Assembly (NCBI GenBank): GCA_902494625.1
Contig: CABUUB010000001.1
Coordinates: 21,619-85,618 of the forward strand
Source: an uncultured Collinsella sp.
GTDB lineage: Bacteria; Actinomycetota; Coriobacteriia; Coriobacteriales; Coriobacteriaceae
Length of the DNA: 64,000 bases
Direction of reading: 5' to 3'
This document shows positions 49,401 through 57,286 of the stretch, one piece after another. Every line of letters begins with the position of its first letter. The stretch's first letter is position 1. Both the position numbers and the translations under genes were made by a program. The notes beneath the pieces were generated by a model. It ran no database searches. It was given only the letters and a program-made list of their open reading frames with translations, and was not told where the DNA came from.

Positions 49401-52400
49401 ACCAACGACGCCAGCGGTAACATCACGATGGGCACCGTCAAGTATGACAAGGCCGGAACGCATACCTACACACTGCGCGAAGTCAACGGCGGAACCACCA
49501 GCAAGGGCATCGCCTACGACGGCAAGACTTACACCATCGTGACCACCATCACCGATAAGGGCGACGGCACGCTCAAGGCCGAGCATGTCCTGAAGGATGC
49601 CAAGGCTGCCGAGTTCAAGAATTCCTACAATCTGACCCCCACTGAGTCCAGCGTCACCGACCAGGTCAAGGCGACCAAGTTCCTGACCGGGCGCGCGCTT
49701 GCCGCCGGCGAGTTCTCCTTCGAGCTCGTCGAGGGCGACAAGGTCGTCGCCACCGGCACCAACGACGCCAGCGGCAACATCACGATGGGCGCCGTGAAGT
49801 ACACCGAGGCCGGCAAGCACACCTACACACTGCGCGAGGCCAAGGGCGGAACCACCAGCAAGGGCGTCTCCTATGACGCCAAGACCTACACCGTCGTGAC
49901 CACCGTTACCGACAGGGGCGACGGCACGCTCGCGGTCAAGCATGAGCTGAAGGACGCTGGGACCGCCGAGTTCAAGAATTCCTACACCGTGACGCCCGAG
50001 GACTCCAGCGTCACCGACCAAGTCACCGCGACCAAGTTCTTGGACGGCCGTGACCTCAAGGCCGGAGAGTTCCGTTTTGAGCTCGTCGAGGGCAGTAACG
50101 TAGTTGCCACCGGCACTAACAACGCCGACGGCAAGATTGTGATGGATCCCGTCACCTACACCGCTGCCGGCGAGCACATCTACACGCTGCGCGAGACCAA
50201 GGCCGGCGCCACCGAGAACGGCATCACCTACAGCGCCGCCGAGTACACCATCGTGACCACGGTCACGGACAACGGCGACGGTACCCTCAGCGTGGAGCAT
50301 AAGCTGCAGAACGACGAGAAGGCGACCTTCGAGAACGCCTATACGGTGACCCCCAAGAGCTCCAGCGTCACCGACCAGATCACCGCGACCAAGGTCTTGA
50401 CCGGCCGCGACCTCAAGGAAGGCGAGTTCTCCTTCGAGCTCGTCGAGGGCGACAAGGTCGTCGCCACCGGCAAGAACGCCGCCGACGGCAAGATCACGAT
50501 GGGCGAGATCGCCTACAACGAGCCCGGCAAGCACACCTACACGCTGCGCGAGGTCCCGGGCGACGCCGGCAACGGCATCACCTACGACGGCAAGACCTAC
50601 ACTATCGAGACGACCGTCACCGACAACGGCAAGGGCGAGCTCGTGGTAAAGCATGAGCTGAATGGAGCCGACGAGGCGAAGTTCAACAACGGCTACAAGC
50701 CGAATCCTGACGAGTTCAGCGTCACCGACCAGATCACCGCGAATAAGGTCCTGACCGGACGCGAACTTGCTGCCGGCGAGTTCAGCTTCGAGCTCGTCGA
50801 GGGTGAGGGCGAGGATGCCAAGGTCGTCGCCACCGGCAAGAACGCCGCCGACGGCACGATTACGATGAGCCCCGTGAAGTACGACAAACCCGGCAAGCAC
50901 ACTTACACGCTGCGCGAGGTCAACGGTGGAACCACCAGCAAGGGCATCACCTACAGTGACGCCAAGTACACTATCGAGACCACCATCACCGACAACGGCG
51001 ACGGCACCCTCAAGGCCGAGCATGTCCTGAAGGACCCCGAGGCTGCGACCTTCAAGAACACCTACAGCGTGACCCCGCTCGATGCAGAGCTCGACTTTGA
51101 CCTGAGCAAGGTCATCAGCGGCCGCGAGTGGACGGATGGGGACGAGTTCAGCTTTACCATTACCGCCCCCGATGGCGCCCCGCTCCCCGATCCTGCGACC
51201 GTAACCGTGAGCAAGCACGATGCGAAGGACGGCATTGCCGCCATCAAGTTCGGCAAGATTCGCTACACGGCCACCGGAACCTACAAGTACGAGATCCGCG
51301 AGAACGCGGGCAGCACGGTCGGCATGACGTATGACGCGCATGTCGCAACCGCCGAAGTGACCGTGACCGAGAACGGCGATGGCAGCCTGACCGCCAACGT
51401 CACCAAGAAGGAAAACGGACGCTTTACCAACACGTACCACACTGAGCTTAACTACACCGCGGCCGGCGGTCTGTGGCTCAGCAAGTATCTGGACGGCCGC
51501 CCCATGACCGAGGGTCAGTTCACCTTTACCGTGACACCTGCTGACGATGCTTCGGCTCGCGCGCTCGGTCTGCTGCCCGGGGCTAATAGCTTCAAGTCCC
51601 CCGCAGCGGCAGAGGCAACGGTCGGACTGATCGACATTCTGGCTGGTCATGAGGTTATATTTACGCAGGCTGACGCCGGCAAGACCTTTACGTACACCGT
51701 GGCCGAGAAGAACGACGGCCAGCCCGGTTACACCTACGACGACGCCGTGCGCACGGTGACGATCGCCATCGCCGACGACACCGCCGGCACGCTCACTGCT
51801 ACGACGACCGTTTCCGGCGGTCCCGAGGGCACGCATGAGACGGTCCACAAGAGTGGCGAGAACAAGGTCGAGAAGGCCCTGGTGCCGTTCCACAACAGTT
51901 ACAGCGCTACGACCAACACGCCTGGCGGCACCGCCGCTCAGGTCGTTGCCACCAAGACTCTGACCGGCCGCCCGATGGCCGACGGCGAGTTCTGGTTCGG
52001 CATCGCCTATCAGGGTGAGCTTGTGGCATACGAAAACCTCAAGCCCAATATCGGCGGGCACGTGAGCTTTGATACGCTGCACTACGACACTAAGATGCTT
52101 GCTAATCTTGAGGCTGCTGGGCTTGCCCATCGTACCGACAAGGACGGTAAGCTTGCCTGGACCATTAACTATACGGCCTACGAAGATTTATTCGGGCTGC
52201 CGAATGGCGTTTCCGCTACAACGTGGAGCTTTGGCTTTAAGGTTATCGTCGTCGACAACGGTGACGGTACCCTGACGGCAACGGTCGACTACGGCGGCGT
52301 CGAGCCCTTGTTCGAGAACGTCTACGGCGCCGAAGCCGTCGATGCCGCGCTCACCGGCACTAAGAAGCTCCAAGCTGCCGAGGGCCTGACCCCGGCTGAC

Positions 52401-53765
52401 ATCACGGGCAAGTTCACCTTTACCGTGACCGCCGACGAGGCTAGTGCCCCGATGCCCGAGCGCACGACCGCAACCAACGACGCGGCTGGCAACGTGGACT
52501 TTGGCAAGATCCACTTTACGCTCGAGGACCTCAACCGCGCTCTGGGCGTGACGGACGATGCGACCGATAAGGCCGAGGCAGACGAAGCTGACGAAGCCGA
52601 GGCCGACGAGGCAGAGGCTGAAGAGGCCGACACCGATGCCAACGCCGACGAGCCCAGCGACGAGCCCGAGCCCGCAGCCCCCACCGCTCCGCGCTCGCAC
52701 ACCTTTACTTACATGGTGACCGAGTCCGGTAGTGCCCCTGGCGTGACCAATGACACCAACGCCACGCGCAAGGTTTCCTACACCGTGTCTGACGACGGTG
52801 CCGGGCATCTGAGCGTCAAGCGCGAAGGCGACGACGGTGCTGCCTTCACGTTTACCAACACCTACGGCGTGGCACCTACCGATTCGTCCGTGACCGATCA
52901 GGTCAAGACAGTCAAGCGCCTGACTGGACGCGACCTTGCAGCAGGCGAGTTCACGTTTGAGCTGCTCGAGGACGACGTGGTTGTCGCTAACGGCACCAAC
53001 GACGCTAACGGCACCGTGACGCTGAGCCCGATTCGCTACGAGGTACCCGGCACGCACACGTACACGCTGCGCGAGGCTTGCCCCAACGCGCTCGGCCTGT
53101 ACAAGGGCGTCACCTATGACGGCACGACCTACACCGTCGTGGCCACCGTCTCCGACAACGGCGACGGCACGCTGACCGCGACGCACAAGCTCGAGGGAAC
53201 CACCGAGTCGGCTGGCTTTACCAACAAGTATCACGCCATGCCCACTCAGGTCTCCATCGGCGCCATCAAGGTGCTTGAGGGACGCGAGCTCAAGAAGGAC
53301 GAGTTCAGCTTTAAGCTCGTTGGCGAGGGCATCGAGTCCACCGTCACCAACGATGCCGACGGCAAGATCAACTTCGACAAGTTCGAGTACGACGAGCCTG
53401 GTACGTACGTCTACACCATCGCCGAGGTCAAGGGCGACGAGGTCGGTATGACCTACGACAAGTCCGTCTTTACCGCGACCGTCAACGTGGCCGACGACGG
53501 CGAGGGCAACCTCAAGGCGAACGTCGCCTTTACCAAGGGCGACAAGAGCGTCGAGGGTATCGTGTTCAACAACACGTACAAGAAGCCCGAGACGCCCGTG
53601 CCGACGCCCGATCCCGGCACGCCCAAGACCGTGACGAACATCGTCAAGACGGTCAAGGGTTTCCTGCCCACCACGGGTGACCAGCAGGCCGCCGCACTGC
53701 TCATGGCATTCGTCATCGCCATGGCCGGCGTCGGAGCCCTGGTCTGGGGTATCCGTAAGCGCTAG
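46455..53765 (+). CDS. Giant sortase-anchored VWA / pilin-repeat surface protein
   Basis: 2436 residues. Signal peptide 1-32 (GLLAVILAVVLVLPAAAFA). VWA domain about 110-310 with the MIDAS motif DASGSMDD. A linker to about 700, then thirteen Spy0128/FctA-like pilin repeats of about 110-120 residues starting near 700, 822, 944, 1065, 1183, 1303, 1422, 1542, 1668, 1825, 1963, 2143 and 2263; most open with SVTDQITATKVLTGR-type sequence and close with FKNSY. This family often forms internal isopeptide bonds. Repeat 11 carries a Glu/Asp/Ala-rich insert. C-terminus: FLPTTGDQQ, hydrophobic helix, RKR tail. A shaft with a VWA tip, for host adhesion, is the likely form. AGAAGGGAG precedes ATG 46455. 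Confidence 0.9.
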   Translation: MGKYTRGLLAVILAVVLVLPAAAFAMLPEANARSSTGMDGPEATKIVDHDTSNHWKFWAGGYDGSKVTTQNVGRIWTDKTVQAIDDGKSDFLTTLSAMSSTSDTTSLVSKPLDIVMVLDASGSMDDPMGGKGSPKRIVALKNAANHFIDTIAEQNKNVKDASKQHQVAIVKFAGKKSDKVGNDTYRDDGNTYNYSQTMLGLTVCKDGGAKSLKNTVNLIEPAGSTRADYGMDLAKGIAGREDAQKIVVFFTDGSPTSSNGFEAEVAKDAINIAKTIKSGGATIYTIGIFNGAKPGDDPTSSRTSNENKFMHAVSSNYPDATSSVSHGFFGTEEWNVNFGNPVAGASYYKSATNAAELDQVFKDISSAITSGKGFPTKVEGNNPNGSGYITFEDELGAFMQVDSFTGAEYNGKTYGAATKLTDGNIDTYTFDGELAHLVITVDRADENNPQRGDIVTVKVPASLIPLRRFTVDESAGTFVVDSTDAISPIRVAYASSVKAIARKNLFTPNNVPGLQDYINEHKDADSNTVSFYANKWTGDDVGDTVASFEPAATNSYYYFQKLTPVYTDAACTKLATEKPSGSKTYWYKDEFMAQNSSGAPYDDSVSIPVKGSELESFEGALVKDGDHWSIKAGTARLAYINQLHTTKERVGGNPTDTARDVINPQWNNTKVVSGATKVNVYLGNNGKISFTLNTTPTTLTTADFGLTKVLEGRDWTDEDKFEFGLTSEDNAPMPRSTTAFATKGHADISFGEIAYDKPGTYVYKVSEKHAGTTVDGIAYSKNVAEFTVTVTPNAKGKLEASVKKTSGEVEFKNTYTANPAESSVTDQITVTKVLTGHKLQDNEFSFELVEGEGEDASVVETVKNDANGNVAFSAIKYTEIGQHIYTLREVKGNAGGIAYDKTVYTVVTTIADNGKGQLVATHKLKGAEDVKKIEFKNSYTVTPKSSSVTDQITATKSLTGRKLAAGEFSFELVEGDKVVATGTNDASGNITMGTVKYDKAGTHTYTLREVNGGTTSKGIAYDGKTYTIVTTITDKGDGTLKAEHVLKDAKAAEFKNSYNLTPTESSVTDQVKATKFLTGRALAAGEFSFELVEGDKVVATGTNDASGNITMGAVKYTEAGKHTYTLREAKGGTTSKGVSYDAKTYTVVTTVTDRGDGTLAVKHELKDAGTAEFKNSYTVTPEDSSVTDQVTATKFLDGRDLKAGEFRFELVEGSNVVATGTNNADGKIVMDPVTYTAAGEHIYTLRETKAGATENGITYSAAEYTIVTTVTDNGDGTLSVEHKLQNDEKATFENAYTVTPKSSSVTDQITATKVLTGRDLKEGEFSFELVEGDKVVATGKNAADGKITMGEIAYNEPGKHTYTLREVPGDAGNGITYDGKTYTIETTVTDNGKGELVVKHELNGADEAKFNNGYKPNPDEFSVTDQITANKVLTGRELAAGEFSFELVEGEGEDAKVVATGKNAADGTITMSPVKYDKPGKHTYTLREVNGGTTSKGITYSDAKYTIETTITDNGDGTLKAEHVLKDPEAATFKNTYSVTPLDAELDFDLSKVISGREWTDGDEFSFTITAPDGAPLPDPATVTVSKHDAKDGIAAIKFGKIRYTATGTYKYEIRENAGSTVGMTYDAHVATAEVTVTENGDGSLTANVTKKENGRFTNTYHTELNYTAAGGLWLSKYLDGRPMTEGQFTFTVTPADDASARALGLLPGANSFKSPAAAEATVGLIDILAGHEVIFTQADAGKTFTYTVAEKNDGQPGYTYDDAVRTVTIAIADDTAGTLTATTTVSGGPEGTHETVHKSGENKVEKALVPFHNSYSATTNTPGGTAAQVVATKTLTGRPMADGEFWFGIAYQGELVAYENLKPNIGGHVSFDTLHYDTKMLANLEAAGLAHRTDKDGKLAWTINYTAYEDLFGLPNGVSATTWSFGFKVIVVDNGDGTLTATVDYGGVEPLFENVYGAEAVDAALTGTKKLQAAEGLTPADITGKFTFTVTADEASAPMPERTTATNDAAGNVDFGKIHFTLEDLNRALGVTDDATDKAEADEADEAEADEAEAEEADTDANADEPSDEPEPAAPTAPRSHTFTYMVTESGSAPGVTNDTNATRKVSYTVSDDGAGHLSVKREGDDGAAFTFTNTYGVAPTDSSVTDQVKTVKRLTGRDLAAGEFTFELLEDDVVVANGTNDANGTVTLSPIRYEVPGTHTYTLREACPNALGLYKGVTYDGTTYTVVATVSDNGDGTLTATHKLEGTTESAGFTNKYHAMPTQVSIGAIKVLEGRELKKDEFSFKLVGEGIESTVTNDADGKINFDKFEYDEPGTYVYTIAEVKGDEVGMTYDKSVFTATVNVADDGEGNLKANVAFTKGDKSVEGIVFNNTYKKPETPVPTPDPGTPKTVTNIVKTVKGFLPTTGDQQAAALLMAFVIAMAGVGALVWGIRKR

Positions 53766-53777
53766 GCACGCTGGCAG

Positions 53778-53803
53778 CGCCCGGGGCCAAAAGGCCCCGG
53801 GCG
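53778..53803 (+). terminator. First terminator hairpin after the adhesin
   Basis: CGCCCGGGGCC-AAAA-GGCCCCGGGCG, no T-run. Confidence 0.55.
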
Positions 53804-53840
53804 GCCGGCGGGGTTAAATCCCGACCTACTCCTACCCCCA

Positions 53841-53881
53841 GCCGCCACGGAGGCATCTCCCTCCTCCGTGGCGGCGCTTTT
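53841..53881 (+). terminator. Second terminator hairpin after the adhesin
   Basis: GCCGCCACGGAGG pairs with CCTCCGTGGCGGC, then GCTTTTG. Stronger than the first. Confidence 0.7.
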
Positions 53882-53902
53882 GTGCGTAGGCGAGAAGGGC
53901 CT

Positions 53903-54062
53903 GCCACGAAACCGGCCCATCTACTACGTTTAGCCCCTTACCCCCAACCATGCCAAAAAGCGCGAAAACAAAACCGCAGGTAGAACGCCTGCGGTTTTGT
54001 TCAAAACGAAGGTATGGTCAGGGGTATCGAGTCAAACGTAGTAGATGGGCCGATTTCGTGGC
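53903..54062. repeat. 160-bp palindromic element C2
   Basis: 29-nt terminal arms (53903-53931 with 54034-54062) pair with one mismatch. An apical 13-bp perfect hairpin, ACAAAACCGCAGG with its complement, holds the CAAAACCGCAGGTAGA core (53969-53984). The gap 53766-54368 contains two terminators, C2, F2 and C3 and no gene. Confidence 0.85.
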
Positions 54063-54075
54063 GCGCGGTTCCGGC

Positions 54076-54106
54076 TGATCCCTTGGGGACGGAGGAAGAC
54101 GGATCA
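54076..54106 (+). repeat. 31-nt F motif, copy 2
   Basis: Starts TGATCCC and ends GGATCA, itself a small dyad, with GGGGACGGAGGAAGAC inside. 13 nt after C2. Confidence 0.6.
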
Positions 54107-54154
54107 TTTTGGTCCCGCGAGGCTTGCAGGGGCACTCGTGCAGGGCCGCCCGAA

Positions 54155-54308
54155 CAAAACTATGTCGGTTTACTACGATGAATTCGACATTCCCGACCAT
54201 GACTGCATTTTTCTAAATATTGCAAGCGTTCTACCTGCGGTTTTGCAAGCGCGCAATTTACCGTGGTCGAAGGCGGGCGATTCATCGTAGTAAACCGGCA
54301 TAGTTTTG
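54155..54308. repeat. 154-bp palindromic element C3
   Basis: 29-nt arms (54155-54183 with 54280-54308) pair with one mismatch and begin CAAAACTATGTCGG, as in C1. The core CAAAACCGCAGGTAGA is present on the minus strand (54230-54245), although here it is not part of a perfect apical hairpin. Confidence 0.85.
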
Positions 54309-54368
54309 AAATGGTATTAAATCGGTGGTAGCCATTTTGCTATGCCGGGGCGGTCGGTCGTTGGGTAA

Positions 54369-54998
54369 TTACCCTCGCAGATAGGCGATGGCGATTTGGG
54401 TGCGGTTGCGCAGGCCCATTTTGGCAAGGATCGAGCTGATGTGGTTGCGTACCGTGCCTTCGCCCATATAGGCGGTGGCAGCAATCTCCTTGTTGTCGAG
54501 GCCGCGGGCGATGAGCTCTGCGACTTCGAACTCGCGGTCGGTCAGGCTGGCAAAGGCGGCGGGCCGGCGAGGCGTGTCGGCCTCGGACCCCGCCCCATCA
54601 AAGTCGATATCCTCGATCGCCTTGCCCTCGAGTACGCGTTTGCCGTCCATGACCTGCGCCAACGCTGGAGGAATGGCGGCGACATCGGTCTTGATCAGGT
54701 AACCGCGGGCGCCCAGCTTGAGCGCCGACACAATGTACTCGTCATCCGAGAATGTCGTCAGAAACACCACGCGCGCCGTGGGGTCGCGCTCAAGGATCTC
54801 GCGTGCCGCCGAAAGTCCGTCGCGCCCCGGCATCTGAATGTCGAGCAGCGCGATATCGGGTGCGTGTTCGGCATAGAGCGAAACCGCGTCGTTGCCGTTG
54901 GCGCCGGTACCCACCACCTCGATCTGCGGCTGGGCGCCCAGGATAATCTTGAGCGAATCGACCACCAAGCGGTCGTCGTCGACAACGATGAGCCTCAT
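54369..54998 (-). CDS. NarL/LuxR-type response regulator
   Basis: 209 residues. Receiver domain: RLIVVDDDRLVVDSL, phosphoacceptor Asp in ALLDIQMPG, FLTTFSDD, GARGYLIKT. LuxR HTH: LTDREFEVAELIARGLDNKE and MGEGTVRNHISSILAKM. Its start overlaps the kinase stop by 4 nt (ATGA). With the kinase it faces the ABC exporter operon at 56339, the likely target. Confidence 0.93.
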   Translation of the reverse strand: MRLIVVDDDRLVVDSLKIILGAQPQIEVVGTGANGNDAVSLYAEHAPDIALLDIQMPGRDGLSAAREILERDPTARVVFLTTFSDDEYIVSALKLGARGYLIKTDVAAIPPALAQVMDGKRVLEGKAIEDIDFDGAGSEADTPRRPAAFASLTDREFEVAELIARGLDNKEIAATAYMGEGTVRNHISSILAKMGLRNRTQIAIAYLRG

Positions 54999-56140
54999 CG
55001 GTCCTCATCTCCTTGCTGTTTGGGAACGGTGGCAAACACGCGCCAGCCGCCGGCGCTGGCACGCGGGCCGGCGGTGAAGGTGCCGCCAAGCGCTTCGATG
55101 CGCTCGCGCATGGAGGCGAGCCCCATGCCCTCCGCAGCGCCGCGGCCGCTTGCTTGGACCCCGCCCGCGCCATCGTCGGTAACGACAAGCTGGTAAAACG
55201 ACGGATGTTCCATGCATCGTACGGTGACGGTCTGGGCGCAAGCGTGGCGCATGGTATTGGAGAGCGCCTCGCGCAGGACCGCTGCAAAGCAGTTGGCGAC
55301 ATTTGCGGGCGCATGCTCGGCCAAAACTACAAGCTCAATCTGCGGGCCGCCGTCCGAGCGCGCGCCTTCAACAATGCGTTCGAGCTGCACGGAAAGGTCG
55401 ACGGCGTTGTCGTTGAGCGCGTGGACGCTGGTGCGCACAAGCTGGAGCGCCTCGTCAACCGTGCGTTTAACGTCGGCGAAATCGGCGGCGACGCCAGGCT
55501 CGTCGGCGTGGACCACGCGTAGGGCTTCGGCCTGCAGTGAGGCGCGCGTGAGCTGGTGCCCGACGTTATCGTGGATCTCGCGCGCGATGCGGGCGCGTTC
55601 GGCGAGTGTTGCGAGCTCGACTTCGTAGTCCTGGCGGTCGGCAAGATCGCGGTTGCGCGCCTCGAGCGCGAGGGCTCGTTCCTGCAGCTCGTCGCGGGTA
55701 CGGCGCATGCGCTGCTGCTCGCGCTCCAACTGGGCGGTACGTAGCGACAGCAAGGTGGCGGCAACCGAAAGGATGGCGGTCAGCAGGAGCGTTCGGGCGG
55801 TGAGCGCGTCGCCGCGAAGGTTCGCGACAAGCGCAAAGGCAAAAGCGGAGCCAATGCCCAGCGCGATCCAGGCCTGCTCACGGCGCACGCGCCGCGCGAT
55901 GTCATAGAGGGCGAGAGGCGCAAACGGCACAAACGGCGGCACGAAGACGGCCGCGATGACGTAAGCGTAGCTCGCGGCCTCGCTCGCACGGCGGGCGCGG
56001 TTTCCCTGTGCGACCTCGGCCAGCGAGGTGGCAATAACGCCAAGGCAAAACGCCGCGACTAGGCGAGCGTCCACGGCAAGACCCATGGCGGCCGCAATAC
56101 AGCACGCCAGCACGATCGATTTGTCGAAAAGCCTGTTCAT
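54995..56140 (-). CDS. HisKA_3-type sensor histidine kinase
   Basis: 381 residues. The N-terminus has about five TM segments with almost no extracytoplasmic loop, so it probably senses within the membrane. A coiled coil follows (ERE-QQRMRRTRDELQ), then the H-box ERARIAREIHDNVGHQL and an HATPase domain with LREALSNTMRHA, TDDGAGG and GMGLASMRERI. Start at ATG 56140: the minus strand has TACAAT only 6 nt upstream and no Shine-Dalgarno, which suggests a leaderless mRNA. An upstream in-frame ATG (56167) is the alternative. Confidence 0.88.
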   Translation of the reverse strand: MNRLFDKSIVLACCIAAAMGLAVDARLVAAFCLGVIATSLAEVAQGNRARRASEAASYAYVIAAVFVPPFVPFAPLALYDIARRVRREQAWIALGIGSAFAFALVANLRGDALTARTLLLTAILSVAATLLSLRTAQLEREQQRMRRTRDELQERALALEARNRDLADRQDYEVELATLAERARIAREIHDNVGHQLTRASLQAEALRVVHADEPGVAADFADVKRTVDEALQLVRTSVHALNDNAVDLSVQLERIVEGARSDGGPQIELVVLAEHAPANVANCFAAVLREALSNTMRHACAQTVTVRCMEHPSFYQLVVTDDGAGGVQASGRGAAEGMGLASMRERIEALGGTFTAGPRASAGGWRVFATVPKQQGDEDR

Positions 56141-56338
56141 ATGGGTATTGTACGCGATGCCGCGCATGGGGGAGGCGCCACCCGGAGCAACCGTGACATT
56201 CCTCCCACGCGGCAAAGCGGGGACGTCGGCAGGCCGCGCGACCAAGCCCCGCACTTGTGACAAAGCTCACTGGTGCGCGCCGCCCGCACCTGCGATGATG
56301 CAATCGTACCGGGCCGAAATCAACAGAAAGGCCGCCTC

Positions 56339-57277
56339 ATGACAGACATCGTCCACGTCGAAAACCTCGTCAAGCGCTATGACGACCTTATCGCGCTCGA
56401 CCACTTTAACCTGAACATCGCCCCCGGCGAGATCTTTGGCCTGCTGGGCCCCAACGGCTCGGGCAAGACCACGTCCATCAACTGCATCCTGCAGCTGCTC
56501 GCCTACGACAAGGGCACCATCGAGCTCTTTGGCGAGCCCATGACGCCCGCCCGCTACGACCTCAAGCGCCGCATCGGCGTGGTGCCGCAACAGGTGGCGG
56601 TGTTCGACGAGCTCACCGTGCGCGAGAACATCGACTATTTCTGCAGCCTCTACGTAAACGACCGCAAGCGCCGCCGCGCGCTGGTGGACGAGGCGATCGA
56701 CTTTGTCGGCCTGGGTGACTTTATCAAGTTCCGCCCCGGCAAGCTCTCGGGCGGCCTGGCGCGTCGCCTCAACATTGCCTGCGGTATCGCGCACAAGCCC
56801 GAGCTCATCTTTTTTGACGAGCCCACGGTGGCGGTCGATCCGCAGAGCCGCAACGCCATCCTGGGGGGCATCTGCCGTCTGCGCGACGAAGGCGCCACGG
56901 TGGTGTATACCAGCCATTACATGGAGGAAGTCGAGCAGATCTGCAGCCGCATCATGATCATGGACGGCGGCCGCGTATTGGCGCAGGGCACCAACGACGA
57001 GCTCAAGCGCATGATCCAGATGGGCGAAAAGATCGTGATCGAGGTCGGTGAGGTGCCGAGTGCGGCACTCGCCGCCGTTGCGAGCCTGCCACATGTCCTG
57101 GACCTGGCGGCGACGGCAGGTCAACTCACGTTCTCGTGCGAGGCGAGCCCGCATAACCTGACCGACATCCTCGATGTGTTGCGCTCGCACGACGTGCCGC
57201 TCGGCCGCATCTACTCCGAGCCGCCGACCCTCAACGACGTGTTCCTCGAGATCACCGGCCGCGAGCTGCGCGACTAG
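56339..57277 (+). CDS. ABC-2-type exporter ATPase
   Basis: 312 residues. Walker A LLGPNGSGKTTS, Q-loop VPQQVAVFDELTVREN, signature LSGGLARRLN, Walker B IFFDEPTVAVDPQSR, then a C-terminal accessory domain as in drug/lantibiotic exporter ATPases (DrrA type). ATG 56339 follows GAAAGG. Divergent from the two-component system and first in the exporter operon with two permeases. Confidence 0.92.
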   Translation: MTDIVHVENLVKRYDDLIALDHFNLNIAPGEIFGLLGPNGSGKTTSINCILQLLAYDKGTIELFGEPMTPARYDLKRRIGVVPQQVAVFDELTVRENIDYFCSLYVNDRKRRRALVDEAIDFVGLGDFIKFRPGKLSGGLARRLNIACGIAHKPELIFFDEPTVAVDPQSRNAILGGICRLRDEGATVVYTSHYMEEVEQICSRIMIMDGGRVLAQGTNDELKRMIQMGEKIVIEVGEVPSAALAAVASLPHVLDLAATAGQLTFSCEASPHNLTDILDVLRSHDVPLGRIYSEPPTLNDVFLEITGRELRD

Positions 57278-57286
57278 GGGGTAGCC

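Noticed and set aside
48138..52130. A 1330-codon open frame antisense to the giant adhesin
   Set aside because: It is a shadow of the repetitive high-GC adhesin codons; its predicted protein mirrors the repeat period, has no family resemblance and no ribosome site.
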